A stretch of DNA of 64,000 nucleotides from Yamagishiella unicocca (Eukaryota > Chlorophyta > Chlorophyceae > Chlamydomonadales > Volvocaceae), in NCBI GenBank assembly GCA_003116995.1, contig BDSL01000012.1, positions 981,001-1,045,000 on the forward strand, in the 5' to 3' direction. Positions within the stretch are counted from its first letter, which is position 1. The number at the start of each line of letters is the position of its first letter. Positions 34,801-46,000 of this stretch are shown in pieces. Under the pieces are notes generated by a model, which worked only from the letters and a program-made list of their open reading frames with translations, was not told the origin of the DNA and did no database searches. Both the position numbers and the translations under genes were made by a program.

Positions 34801-36862
34801 TGAATGTAAGCGACATGTTGCGGCACAAAACACACCCTCGACCCTCCCCCCCCAGCAAACCAGCGGATTCGCGGATTCTCTTATCAAACCCCCCAGCTGC
34901 CCAGCTACCCAGCTACCCAGGCAACGCACCTGGCAGGCATGCGCGAAGTCCAGGGTTTCACGGACGGTGAGGTTTGGGTTGTGGTTGTCGATCTGCAGCA
35001 GCAGCCCGCACAGGACCGGTTTTAGGGCTGTAGGGTTGTAGGGTTTCGGCGCCTCTTTAGGGCTTAGGCACCAGACCCGCGCAGCGATAGATCTCGTCGG
35101 GGCCGTTGAGCCACGGAGCACTAGTACGACAGCAGCCACGAGGGGTCGCACCTGGTCGACGTACGCTGCCGTACGCAGGACGTTGAACTCGTCCGGCGAG
35201 TAGCCGTTGTACAGGATGTCTCCCGACACCTGCGTGCCGCGACGTTGGGGGCCGGGCGGGGACGAGGAGGACGGTGTGCGCGTGTGTGTTTGTTTTTGTG
35301 CGTGTGCGGGGCGGCGGAGGAAACCGTTGATAAACCGTTGACGCGAAAAGGACAGGATAGTTGGCGCACGGTTTTCAGGGTTTTCGGGTTTTCGCGCTCT
35401 AAGATACTGAATTGATCAATCGTGTATCTATCCACCCACCTGGCCCTGCGCCGGGATCAGGCGGCCGGTGATGGCCCGCATGAAGGACGACTTGCCGCAG
35501 GAGGGGGGTCCCAGCAGCAGCGTGAGGCGCCCCGGGACCAGCCTCCCCTGGATGCCGTTCAGGATGGTCAGCGGCTGGGACTCGCGGCCTCGGTACAGAC
35601 CCAGCAGGCGCTGAGGGAGGGGGAGGAGGCGGAAGCAGCCGCGAGGGAGGGGCGGGGAGGGGCGGGGAGGGGCGGGGAGGGGCGTTGGGACCCGGTTACA
35701 CGACATAGGAGGGGGAGGGGGAAGAAGGGGGGGCAGCAGATGGGGAGATGCCAGGGGCGTTAGGGTTGTTGCGGGGTTGGGGGGTGCCCCTTTCGTCACC
35801 GGGTTACCCTCTATAGCCCTTTCGTTCCCTGCTTGGCGCACAAGATGCCTAAGCATCCCAGCTCCGTTACATTGCCTCTGGTCCTTAGAGTGGTCCGATG
35901 GGCCCACCTACCCCTCCGGCCCTCGCCCCCGCCCTCCGGTCCCTAACGCCCCCGGCAATACAAGCCGCCCCCGCCCTCACGCCCCGGCACTCCTCACCCC
36001 CCCCCACGCCCCCTTCCTCGAACCCCCCCACGCCGACCATGCACCAACTATCCTGTCCTTTTCGTGCCAACGGTTTTTATGCCCCCCCCCTCCTACACAC
36101 CTTGATGAATGTCACTGGTACGGAGGCCACCGTGGGCACCGACGCCGCCCCCACCAGAGCCTCCGTGTCCACCCGCAGATCCCGGTACTCAACCGTCACG
36201 GAGGGCACGCTCAATCCAGCCTGGGGGGGCGGGGGAACCGCGGGGGGAGGGGTTTCATCCACGGCCGACAAACCGAGGGCGGCGAAGGTGGTGGTCCAGC
36301 GGAGAGGCGCGGCAAGGAGAGGGGGCAGGGGCAAACCGCGGGGAGAGGGGTGAAACCCGTGAACCGAGGACAGAGGAAAGGAATGTGAGAGGCGAGGGGG
36401 GAGTGGGCAGGAATAGTGGGGAGGCAATGGTGGGGAGGCCGGGGGGGGTGGAGTGGTGGATGGATGGCGGATGCGGCGGGGCAGATGCCTGCTGTGATGT
36501 GGGTCAGCCGTATTTCTTGTCGTACAACCTCCACACGCAACCCCCCTTACATCGTGCATTCTCTTGCTGAGGCGGGTGAAGAAGGTATCATCCCCGTGGG
36601 CGTGCTCGAGAAGCCGGGCGGCCAACTCCTTGCGCCGCTCCAACGTCAGACGCCCCCGAGCTGACTCCAGCTCGGAGCGGAGAGCCGCAAGCAGTTTGGC
36701 GTCGGCCGTGGCCGGCGCCGATTTCGGCGAGCTCGGCAAGGAGGGCTGCTGTGAAAGCTGTTGCTGTGCTCCATCGCCGTCGGGTTCATTGCCCTCGGAT
36801 ACCGGTTGACCCGACGACACCGGCGTCATATTGTCTGGGTGTACTCGAGAATGAGACTGCAT
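16230..36862 (-). CDS. full-size PDR-type ABC transporter (ABCG subfamily)
   Basis: ATP-driven membrane exporter with the reverse order NBD1-TMD1-NBD2-TMD2 typical of pleiotropic drug resistance transporters of plants, fungi and algae; the substrate cannot be read from sequence. Translation starts [12 protein letters not shown] and ends KYWNFLRR followed by TAG. I resolve about 41 exons adding up to roughly 1,650 residues, somewhat longer than the usual ~1,400-1,500 because of Gly/Ser/Ala-rich inserts in exons 34710-34426, 31951-31750 and 24705-24441. Most junctions keep frame and reconstruct conserved motifs, for example [13 protein letters not shown] and [15 protein letters not shown]. Introns make up about three quarters of the locus and are packed with minisatellites and families A-E. 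Domain-by-domain exons are given in separate entries. Confidence 0.93.
17683..17792. repeat. 33-bp tandem, about 3 copies, at an ABC intron end
   Basis: Unit contains CCTTCCAGCCCTGCCTGGTGA and GCGGCCCCAGG. It ends a few bases from the donor at 17799. Confidence 0.85.
17983..18040 (-). repeat. intron repeat family C
   Basis: Core CATAAAAACCGTTGACGCG, then AAAAGGACAGGACAGTTGGC. Other copies: 33088-33155 (with an internal inverted duplication GGGACGGACGTCCTTCCC), 33895-33935 (+), 35318-35378, 36035-36085 (+). At 36.1 kb it starts about 12 nt after a donor; at 18.0 kb it ends about 25 nt before an acceptor. All are in ABC-transporter introns. Confidence 0.85.
20465..20640. repeat. 8-bp satellite (CTAGCGAT)n in an ABC intron
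   Basis: About 20 copies of GATCTAGC with a few CAGCTAGC and CAGC variants at the 3' end, in the intron 20183-20753. Confidence 0.97.
21474..21600. repeat. GTGCY pentamer tandem (about 20-bp higher-order unit)
   Basis: GTGCTGTGCCGTGCAATGCC-type units ending a few bases from the donor at 21611. Confidence 0.9.
22553..23662. repeat. 1.1-kb purine-rich minisatellite in an ABC intron
   Basis: Variable units of GGAAGGGGCAGGAGGAG and GTGAGGACAGGAGGAGGACG with a higher-order duplication (for example 22,870-23,160 resembles 23,280-23,640). The plus strand is almost pure G/A with C. It occupies the intron 22544-24045. Confidence 0.97.
24166..24238. repeat. GTGGTT tandem
   Basis: (GTGGTTGTG)-type units adjoining the acceptor of the Walker A exon (24160). 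Confidence 0.85.
24975..25045 (+). repeat. intron repeat family B
   Basis: Core CCCCAGTCGAGTTACCGGTT, then CTTTCATTGTACCCCC. Other copies: 4005-4065 (-), 26865-26912 (+), 28205-28260 (-), 32380-32445 (+), 34365-34415 (+), and a degenerate one at 27650-27680 (-). Several sense copies end about 15-45 nt from the 5' splice site. All are intronic. Confidence 0.85.
25666..26345 (-). other. ABC transporter inter-half linker exons
   Basis: Exon 26345-26271 encodes a charged helix ([20 protein letters not shown]). A second exon ends at the donor 25666 and begins near 25795, next to a CAG/CTG run. Its frame ending [12 protein letters not shown] joins well to [20 protein letters not shown] of NBD2. 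The acceptor inside the CAG run is ambiguous. The ~475 bp between the two exons holds CAT/CAC-rich repeats (26,160-26,225); a further exon near 26,030-26,110 is possible but unproved. Confidence 0.6.
26545..26815. repeat. 30-bp tandem, about 9 copies
   Basis: Unit contains CCACCACCTTTTCTTCCGCC and CCCACCGGCC; two shortened units lack CCGGCCCCA. It is in ABC intron 26346-26928, bracketed by family A and B copies. Confidence 0.95.
27147..27369. repeat. (GCCCA)n pentamer array, about 220 bp
   Basis: About 44 CCCAG units with sparse variants (CCCGG, CCGAG, CCCAGGCCTG). It fills most of the intron 27042-27376, and the array ends a few bases from the donor. Confidence 0.97.
28421..28451. repeat. 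interstitial telomere-like CCCTAAA(A) tract
   Basis: Several contiguous CCCTAAA/CCCTAAAA units in an ABC intron. A second tract is at 53234-53264 in an importin-alpha intron, with single units near 5965, 30712, 31214 and 33445. Confidence 0.85.
29088..29151. repeat. (CCA)n microsatellite
   Basis: About 20 CCA/CAC triplets in the ABC intron 28913-29348. Confidence 0.95.
29745..29872. repeat. CTCCGAGCT and CTTCCCTCCCTC tandem
   Basis: Three CTCCTCCGAGCT units, then about seven TCCTTCCCTCCC units, in ABC intron 29422-29924. Confidence 0.9.
31505..31780. repeat. 62-bp tandem, 4 copies, overlapping an exon-intron boundary
   Basis: Each unit carries CACTTGGGTCGGAAC (the reverse complement of the exon end and donor of exon 31951-31750) followed by a family E core. 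The last unit is the real exon boundary; the other three lie in the intron. Confidence 0.9.
32000..32075. repeat. 24-bp tandem, 3 copies
   Basis: Unit GAGGCGGAGTGGAAATGGTT plus GTGG, in ABC intron 31952-32484, close to the acceptor side. Confidence 0.9.
32485..36862 (-). other. ABC transporter N-terminus and NBD1
   Basis: Exons: 36862-36551, 36221-36101, 35610-35440, 35229-35152, 34992-34930, 34710-34426, 34141-33965, 33547-33500, 32916-32776, 32621-32485. Motifs: Walker [10 protein letters not shown] in [18 protein letters not shown]; signature [10 protein letters not shown]; Walker [11 protein letters not shown] continuing into [13 protein letters not shown] across an intron. The sequence [25 protein letters not shown] gives the switch region, with Q rather than H in the usual switch position, as in the first NBD of many PDR proteins. 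The exon at 34710-34426 carries a low-complexity insert rich in Gly, Ser and His. Confidence 0.92.
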
Positions 36863-39800
36863 AAATCGTGGACTAGTTCAGGCCAGCGGCCTGGCCGCTG
36901 GGCAGGGAGCGGCCATTTCAATTACGTGGCAAGTGGCGACGACAGCTTTGCAATTACAAATGTGTTTGCTTAATAGTACAGAGACGTCAGAATGATTATA
37001 GCAAAGGTTGCATATTTTGCTCCGCTGCGAACAGGCAGCAGGATACCATTACACGGGGGGTATGTGAACCCTTAGGCCGATTACCGCAAGGATGACACCG
37101 GAACAAATTACGCAAGCTTGCAACCTATTTACTCCCTTATAAACTTATACTTCTACAATATTGCCAAATGCCGTAAGATGGTAAGTAGAGCTTATGCCGT
37201 AGGTGTCGTTTCCGACAGCACGAGTGCACGACCAGTCACAACAACCGATCAGAACAGCCTGCTATCATGATGATAAATTGTTCCGTTGGACAAGTGCAAT
37301 GCAGTAGATGCCAGCCATGACTGGACGGCTCCGCATGTGACAGCGAGTGGACTCCGGTCGCCGACGACGGTGTCGCCTTCAGTTAAACCCAAACATGCAC
37401 CCGAATTCGATTGCAAGTATTACGTGGGCATGTAATCGGCGTTTCGATGAGGTAGGTGCGACGGTACGTTCGGTTGGCACGAGCACACGACACGCCGACA
37501 CGGAGCTGCCAGCTGCGTAAGGGACTAGGCAGACCTCATCCTCCAATATAAGTGGAGGCTGCTTATAGCTCGAGGTTAGAAACGTCGAACGTAGAAATGC
37601 GGGCGCGCGAGCTAAGCGGTGGCCCACGGCGCATCACCTCGATCCCATACTTGACATGTCCTTTCGGAATATGCTTCATCTGTGGGTTCGAGTTTTGAGG
37701 CCTATCCTGAGGCAGGTTGGCGTTGGGAAAAGGTTGGAGACGCGAGGAGACGCCCCAAGGGACTCCTCCAAGCCCCTGATCAACCCCCCCCCTAAAACGA
37801 AGCTTGTGCATACCGCCGGGCATCTGCCATACTGCGAGCAACAGTACGTAAGACGGAGTATGTTGCAGCGCAAAGAAGCAAACGCGTACGCTCCGGCGTC
37901 GTCTGTAACCTTCAACTGCAATCCTGTTTTGCCCCTAACAGCCTAAGCAGGCAACAGAGGGTTTTCCGCCGTAGTACCCGTCAGCTCATCACCTGCACAC
38001 GATTTGTAAGTACTGCGTCTGAAGGCTCGGGTTTGGATTTGCCCCCGAGGGCATCCCGACGGCAGCAGTTCAAGTTACGGCTGGTTATTTGGCGTTCATG
38101 TAACCGGATGTAACCCCTGTGCGTGCCAGGCGATTGCCGACGTAACGGCAATTAACGCCAAAGAATTTCAGGCGGTGGTGAAACGGAGGGAGAGCTGGTG
38201 AGCCACAGATTGCCGAAGTCGCGCCTGATTGGGAACTAATCCCTGCTGCAAAGACTGCGATGTACTGCGCCCTAGATGCGATACACTTGCAGCTACCTTA
38301 AGACGACTCTGTCGCTGTCCCACCGCAAGACGGTCAGATTTTGCACCCAAGGGAAGAGGGCCTGCTGGCGGGTGAGGGCCCAGCATGCGCCTCGCGACGG
38401 GTTACAGCGTACGGTGTACGGCACACTGGCGGGCTTCATGGCGGGCAGGGGGGGGCTGCCGTTGTGCAGTAGACCTTACTTAGCCCCCGCGCGGAGGCGG
38501 GCTTGTACACCATCGGACATGCATCGGCCATTTGGCACGTGTCGATGAAACTCCGTGTGCAATGATGCGTATACGAGTTGATACGACCTTGGGGAAATGG
38601 TTGCTGGGCAGAAGCCACATCCAGCAGCCACCTTCCTGCGTCTCTTTCAGTGTCAGGCGATGCGCCCGATGGGTCTACCCTATGGTGCGGGACCCACTTA
38701 AAAGGATTACTGCTAGCCACCACACCTGTTGAAGCACTCCCAGCTGCACATACAGCTTCAAAAGCCATTCCACACAGCAGCTTGGTGTACCCGGCAGCGG
38801 CTTCTGTTCGCAGCTGCTGTTTGCGGTTACATAATAGGTGGCTGCATCCGTCGCTAATCGCTACCCTCGCGGCGGCGCCAAGCACAGCGCAGTAGCCTGG
38901 GGTCGCGACCCCTCGTCCTCCTCAGCCATCGCCCGGACCTGCCCTCTGCATCCAAGCAGTCGAGTGGGTCTTGCGTGCGGCCAGTGGACAGCTCCAGAGC
39001 GGTGTGTTCGTGTGAGAGCCTGTTTTGGCTGCAAAGGGGAGCACCTAGCTGTGTACGGGGCCGGCCGGCCGGCCTCTGGTGTAGGAGAATTGGTGACGCT
39101 TCAATACTCTTCAATTCGGGCGGGGTATCTGGCAAGGGCGGTACCAGCGGCATGGAGCTGTAGGAAAGGGTCTTGGTGGAGGTTATTGTGGTTGGGATTC
39201 AGTTGGGATGCCGCACCTCTAGACAGCGGATGCAACCGATGCTGAACCACGCGCCAGTAGCACAACTCCTTTTCGCTGCATCGCTGCTGCTGTGGCAGAG
39301 TGGCACACGATCCGTGCCTTCAGGTGCTGCCTGAAGCGCAAGGGCTGCGGCTCCTGCTGCGTTCGTGCGCCTCACCCAAACGAAGGTGAACGGATGGTGG
39401 GCGCGGCAGCGCCACTGAGAACCACTTGGCGTTTGGCGAGGTCATCGATGGCCGTGAGTGCACCCACGCCGACCCAAGCTTGGCTATCGATCTCGAACGC
39501 TCTGCCAGGGAGCTCATGGCGCGTTGGTATTCTGGCTTCGAGGGACGACTACTGTAGGTTGGGGGGTCGCAGGGAAGCACTGCTGCCACGTGAGACACGG
39601 CACGTGGGCCTACGTGCACTATGTCGGCGGCCGGTTTCCAGCCTCGCTGTTACCAACAAAACCTAGCACTGCAATATCAAGCTCCGATAGTCGAGCACAG
39701 CCACAAAACTTACACTTGGGAAGGTGGGCTAAGGGCTAGGTTCCCAGCTGGGTTCGTGCCTCGCGCAGTCAGACGCAATCGCGGCCGTAACCGCAGTTTC

Positions 39801-40142
39801 CGATCAGCAATCTGCACTGGTATGCCGCCTTTGTAAACTGTAGACTAACAACTGGCCTACTCGCACCGGATTAACGGCGTTGTGGGAATCACGCGTTGAC
39901 CTATCGGCTATCGCTGACCCGATGTACTGCAAAGGTCGACCCATTAATCGACGGACAGTCTGATGGTACACACTGACAGACGCACAATATGTGCCTCATA
40001 GCAGATACGTTGTTGCAACGATGTCTGAGGATGCGTCCAGCGCGTTAGTCAACAGAGGCGAACTTACAGCGCGCACGGCTAGGAGAGCAGCAATCGTCAG
40101 TTGAACCATGTGTTGTAGATTATTTAAGGCCACGGTTGCCCA
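36863..40142. other. intergenic region between divergent ABC transporter and sulfotransferase genes
   Basis: Divergent promoters are expected at both ends. One SINE-like copy lies at 38.6 kb. GC content drops near 36.9-37.3 kb, upstream of the ABC start. No ORF resembles a known family, and none of families A-E was seen. Confidence 0.55.
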
Positions 40143-41910
40143 ATGCCGAATAATCTTGACCGCAGGGCAGAGTTCGTAGGCATGGGTCTGGAACCCATTG
40201 CGCGTCTCTTGCTGCTGACAAGCCTTTTTTCAAGTTGCCTCGTGCCTGGCTTTGTACTCGGAGCCAGCGTAGAACCTGGGGCAGCAACTTTCAGGCGTGG
40301 AGACGGCCGAAGGCCCTTTCGGCAGCCATCCGGGCCGCGCGTCGGGGCGCAGAAATGCGTCTTCATCCTGGCAACTGGCCGCTCCGGGTCAACAGCGCTG
40401 ATGGACGCCCTCAACCAGATACCGAACTACCTCATTCGAGGCGAGCAGTGGTCGGCTATCGGGAACATCTACAATGCATACGAGTAGGTGCAACCGGGCG
40501 CCCGTCCTACATTTTCCGCGCAGCTGAAAGCTTTTTTTGCAAGCCCTCCATGTTATATACGCATTTACTGAATTGCCATCGGCCGCCATTCGCGACAGCC
40601 AACTAACCCTTACAAAACCGTCGACGTCTGCTGCTGCACGGTTATAAACCTATGCCCTGTGGACATGTGGTTGTACTCACTTGCTGTTAGGAGATTGAGT
40701 CAGGCAACACACGGTGTAGGGCAGCAGGCAATCCTGCAGGCCGTGCAAAAAAGGGATACCTTCCAGGGGGTGAAGGAGGTATACGCAGCCCAGGCGCCCT
40801 GGAAGAAGCTGCCCTTCTTCAACGATTATATGGAGGAGCGCATCCTGCAAGCCTCGAGAGCATACTACGCGGTGTTGTTTGGGCACTTCGGCGATGGTGG
40901 GTTTCGTGCGCGTCTCCCGGCGCAGAACGGGGGGTTGTCACAGCCATGTTTGCCGAACATGTTCCCAATGTGGGGCTCGGCAACTAGGGCCCCTGGGGGT
41001 CCCCCAGCACTTTTCAAAACCGCGAACGGAAAGGACAAGCATGCATCTAGCACGACAGTCCCGAAACCCATCAGGCCAATCGGTGCTTGATGGGTGCCCT
41101 GTCCTGGACCTTTGCGCAGATGTGGTCTCCGGCTTCAAGGAGATTCGATACACGTGTTATCACTTCCTGGCGGCGAGCAGCTGCGAGCAGAACTTCCGCG
41201 GCTTCATCACTTTTCTGCTCCAGCTGTGCGTTGACGTGAAGGTGTGTGAGGGTGTGCAGGGGTGGGGGAGGACGAGGGGCTGGTACATACAGCTGCGGGA
41301 TGGATCACAGCCGGGGCGGGCCCACGGATGCGCCCCTGCATCTTGTGACGTGACGTGGCATTACATGACGTGGCATCATGTGGCATGGCATCACATGACG
41401 TGGCATCATGTGGCATGACTTGACGTGGCATGGCATCACTTGACGTGGCATCACATGTATTGCAATGCAGCTGGTGTTCAACACGAGGAGATCGCCCGCC
41501 CCCGACGTGAACGCCAAGCTGGTCTTGATGGACGACGCCCAAAGACGCTCCGCAGAGCAGTTTGCCAAAGAACTGGCCTTGACGCACTCCCTGTACGACA
41601 ACTACACCGACGCCAACCCGGACCACGCGTTCCGCGTGTTCCGGGAGGACATGTTTGACCCAGCGGTGGGTCAATTATTTTCCCGCTCAAATTCAAATTC
41701 AAACACGGGCATGCTTTCGCTGTGGCAGTTGGCACCCTGCCCATGGTCCCAAACCCTGAACCCGCAGGCGCTGGCTCGAGGCGCTTGTTGATTCCCTCGC
41801 TGCCCTCGCAGGTTAATGGGACGCTAGCACGGAATCTGCTGGTCTTTCTGGGAGAAGACCCATCCATTGGGCTCAGATTCGATCGAATGCCTGCCTGGAA
41901 CAAAGAATAA
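40143..41910 (+). CDS. sulfotransferase family protein, probably Golgi type II
   Basis: Transfers sulfate from PAPS to an acceptor, probably a glycan, in the Golgi lumen. Five exons, 40143-40483, 40691-40896, 41120-41241, 41471-41665 and 41812-41910, sum to 963 nt (320 codons plus TAA), and all frames close. An N-terminal hydrophobic segment (IARLLLLTSLFSSCLVPGFV) looks like a signal-anchor. FILATGRSGSTALMDAL is the 5'-phosphosulfate-binding loop, VVSGFKEIRY a conserved core strand, and LVFNTRRSP resembles the 3'-phosphate-binding region. FREDMFDPA and LVFLGEDPS follow, as is typical near the C-terminus. A second in-frame ATG at 40182 could be the real start. Intron 3 contains a TGACGTGGCATCA tandem array. 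The acceptor substrate is unknown. Confidence 0.88.
41343..41460. repeat. TGACGTGGCATCA-type tandem in sulfotransferase intron 3
   Basis: About eight imperfect units alternating TGACGTGGCAT and CATGTGGCATGGCATCA, immediately before the exon 4 acceptor. Confidence 0.9.
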
Positions 41911-43084
41911 ATGAAATAGTGTGGCACGTTAGTACTTAGATGTTGCAGTAGGCTCCAGGCCTTAGAGAAGAGCCGTCGGGCGCGTCGGCGACCATTGAAG
42001 GAGGCGGAATTGTGTTGGGGCAGAATCCGAATTGGTGTAGCGCATTGTCGTTGTTCCTCGGACACTGTTATTCCGCGGACACTGTGAATGGATTCACAGT
42101 GTCTGAGACCGAGCGTCCGGGAAGACGCGAGCTGGATGGCGGATTGGCCCTCGAGCACCGGAAGTGTTAATAGCCGCTCCGGTGCAGGGCGTGCGGGTAC
42201 ACCCCACGCACATGCACCGCACGCCCATTGCATGTCCTTTGGGTGGGGGTATGAGAGTAACCCGTGGATAGGCATCCCTGGATCCTTTGCATGTGTGGAG
42301 TGAGGGGTAAAGGATAATCCGCGAATCTACGGCCAACAAACCAAAGGCGATGAAGGTGGTGGTCCAGAAGGGAGGGAGGGGGTGCCCGGTATTACACCGT
42401 GTAATACGGAGGGTTGGCAGTTGGACACATAACCACGGGGCATGTGAGATGTCGGCCGTGATGCCGGGCTGCAGGTAGATATACTGTGATGCACGTTACC
42501 TCTCTTACATTTATAGTATGTGTGGTGTTCCGGATGCAATCGACACGATTGCAGTGATGCAATATGTGATTGACACAATGTAGTAATCTGGCTGTGGTCA
42601 ACGCTCCAAGTGTCAGAAGTGAAGCGCCTAAGTGGATCAGTACTGCGCGTACCAGTGATGCGATTCACTGGCCGGTAAGGGGCCGTGTGAACCCGGACCC
42701 AGGCAGTCCACAGTTGCCAAGTATCATGCCCACATTTGTTGTAACGACCAGCGAGCTCCTTCCCGAGGAATCTGGCCCTTGCGCACCAAGGGTTGGACGC
42801 ATTATGGTAGGTGTTACTTCCCCACCTGCCATCGTACTAAGTACGGCCCTGCCACTCTCCATATCGTACGCCAGCACTGTAGGTGAAGCCTCCGCTGTAC
42901 CACTTGGTCAGAAAATTCGGTATTCCTACCTAACTACTTGCCAGGCACCTGCATAACCCCGAATCGTACATCGTCTCGGATAATTGCGCACGATCACTGC
43001 TGCACGCCAGCTGGTAGGCGCCCGCTTTTGGACATCTCCCTTGACGACGCAATCACATAGCAAGCAATCATGGGACGGCCCGCG
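41911..43084. other. intergenic region between convergent sulfotransferase and glycosyltransferase
   Basis: Contains a diverged SINE-like copy (41.95 kb), one E and one D repeat (42.25-42.37 kb) and the TGTAA palindrome. A 128-codon plus-strand frame (42570-42956) has no recognisable motif. Confidence 0.6.
42387..42409. promoter_or_regulatory. palindrome carrying TGTAA on both strands between convergent genes
   Basis: GTATTACAC-C-GTGTAATAC is palindromic around one base. TGTAA, the green-algal polyadenylation signal, lies at 42400-42404 on the plus strand, about 490 nt after the sulfotransferase stop. On the minus strand it lies about 690 nt after the glycosyltransferase stop. A minus-strand TGTAA also occurs near 42506, so the glycosyltransferase may use that one. 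Confidence 0.4.
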
Positions 43085-46000
43085 TCATCCCTTCTGCAAT
43101 TGCTCCACGAACAGATCGTCCCGAGGCCAGTGCAGCGGGTCCCTGTGCATCGCGAGCAGCTCGTCCATCCGGGAGCTTCCCGGCGCTGCTGCCGGGTCGT
43201 TGGCGCCGTACTTGTCCAGCAGCTCGGAGTACCTGCCAACGGAAAACCAGGGGGAGGCCGAGTATTAGTTGCCTTACCACTCCCAAAGTGCGAGGGGGAC
43301 GTTTGCGCCACACCGCGAGGGCGCATTTACCACGTTGACAGCAGAGCGATCAAACGACGACATGGTGGCTCAGGCAAGCGGACAGGTGACTCGAGCGGCG
43401 TCGCTTGTGGGTCGCTTGTGGCGGCTAAGACTTACCCGCACGTCTTCTCCGTCGCCGGAAAGGTCGCGTAGAACTTGAGTTCCTCCACCAGCGGCACACA
43501 CAGCTGGCGGCGCCGGCAGCTCACGGGGTACCTGCGGGCGCGCGCGATGACGCGGTACGTACGACACCGCCACCACGTGGGACGAAAACGTACGACACAA
43601 AAATACGACAGCACCAGCGCCGGTCCCGCGGAACCAGCATCGACCGGTGGCCCGGCCGCTCCTCCGCGCTTGCACGGTATGCCCCCGTTACAAAGAGGTC
43701 TTAACCTAGAGCGGGCCTCACCGGTATTGCTTCGCTAGGTGAGTCAGCAAGCGAAACAGGTAGCAGAGGCGCGCGGGGCGGGCGAGGTGCTGGCGGGCGA
43801 AGACCGCCGCCTCGTTGGCGATGCTGCGGGCTCGGTCGTCGTTGCTGCGGGCCCATTGGATCTCCTGGCGGCGGTGCCGGAGGAGGTAGGGACCACGTGG
43901 GGCTTACTTGTGGGGCACAATCGGTAGCGTAGTGCTAGTCAGGGTACGGTGCGGGTGTTGAGATGGCAGAATGTCAAGCACGCGAAAGTTCTCGATGTGC
44001 TCGGGATGGCTCGACGGAGGGTGGAAGTGAGGTCTGGTGTGTGTGGAGCGCCGGAGCGTGTGTGTGTGTGTGGCTCGAAAGGAAGGTGCGCACCGCTGCT
44101 ACAGCGGTCCTACCCGCCCCCATTACCGCATCCAAACAACCAACCAGCCCGTACCAAGCCGGCACCACCAACAAAGGCAACAATCATCCGCAGCACACCT
44201 CCACTATGTCGTCCTTGTTCTTGACCATGAAGGGCACGAAATGCTTGTACGGCTCCAGGGCGTCGTAGTAGAATCCCGTGCGTATGGAGGCGGCCTTGGG
44301 GAGGTGCGCGGGGATGGGAGGAATGCGCTCAGCGCAGGAGCAGTGGATTGGTTCCGTGGATTGGGGGGGGGGGGGGCTGGTTTCCGTGGGTTGGAAGGGG
44401 GGCTTGGGTTCCGTGGATTGGGCGCTAGTGGCTGCTGTGGCCCCCGCAGCCCACTAGGCTTTAGTCATTTGTCACCTCGGTGGTGTTGTGTTGTGTTGTG
44501 TTGTGTTGTGTTGTGTTGTGTTGTGTTGTGTTATGTGTTGTGGTACATGAGAACTATCGCTGGCACTCAAGAGCGGGAACCAAGCTGTATCCTGCCCCCG
44601 TGCAGGGGCTCATTTATTGCCGTTTACGAGTAAGGCACACTCCCACCTGCAAGCCCCCCGGCTACCGTACCGCCCCCGCGCCGCATCTCCGTTAAGTTCG
44701 GTAGGCCTCCTCTCTCGCCCTCGCCGCCCCCACATCCCCCAGCCCTCTCGCCCCTCTATCGTGCCACAGCCACTGCGATAATGGGGCTGCCACAGCCACT
44801 GTGATAATGGGGCTGCCGCAGCCCGATACCTTGAACACAGCGGACCCCAGCAAGAGGTACTTGTCGAACTTGGAGCTGATGGACCAGCCTACAAGACAGG
44901 CACAGGGGGCGGGAGGGGGATTGCGAGGTAAGAGAGCCGTGGGAAGAGGGGATTTTGTGCTGGGCTAAAGGGGGTAGTGAGGGACCGGTGGATCCACGTA
45001 GGAGCACAGGCGACACTAGAGGGGCCGCGGGAGGTGGGGGAGGAGGGCGCAGGAGGAAGGGGTTCCTGGTTTCGGAGCGCGCCCAGAGACGGGAGGCAAC
45101 CAACGCCGCGCCGCGCAAAGAGCATGCGCCCCCGCCGGTAATCCCATCCTGGAGGTTCATTCAGGTCACCGCCCCAGGCACGTGCCGCAACCGCCCGCAA
45201 CCGCCACCAACCGTCCGTGGAGACGATGTACTTGTAGGCGTTCTGGTGGGCCAGCGGCACCGGCTTCGCTCGTCCCAGGTCGTACGCGTTTAGGAGGTCT
45301 GGATGGGCATCTGAGACCGTGTTGAGGTAGATGCGGGGGCAGGGCACCGACTGGCCGTCTTCCGTGATCACGAGGCCTCCGGAGTCGCCGTTGGAGTAGT
45401 AGTAGGTGCAGAAGCCGTTCCATCGGCCGAAAGCGACCTGCGGGAGGGGGTGAAGTCTACAACTGAGGTATTTGAGGGGCCTTGAGGGATGTTGAGGGAA
45501 ATTGAGGGTTGTTGGGGGATGTTGAGGGGTTCAGAGGTTATCGGGCGGGGCCTACTGGACCAGCCGCCGACCACCAACCACCAACCACCGGCCCAACCCA
45601 CATCTTTCCGCTCGTGCCACGGCAGCTTCCTCAGCTCGTCCAGCTGGGCCTCCAGTGCGTCGAAGCTGTCGGTCGCGCACCTGCATGGCAGCAGCAGCAG
45701 CAGCAGCACCACCACCACCACCATGGGTACGACTAGGTACGACTGAAAGCCGCCGCCACCATCACCTCCGTGACTTTGATCCTTCAGGCGGTGGATTACG
45801 TAAGCCCCACCAGACAGCACCCGCAACGCCACATCCCTCCCTCTCTCGGCCCCGTGCCCCCCACCTGAACGCCCCGCTGTACGGCACCATGAGCACGCCG
45901 TTGTCCTCCGACTTGCTCCAGGCCACCATGGGCGGCAGGCCCCCCTTTGGCGGGTAGGGCCAGCTGGTGGTGCCGTCCGTCCGAAGAACCGTCTCGGCCG

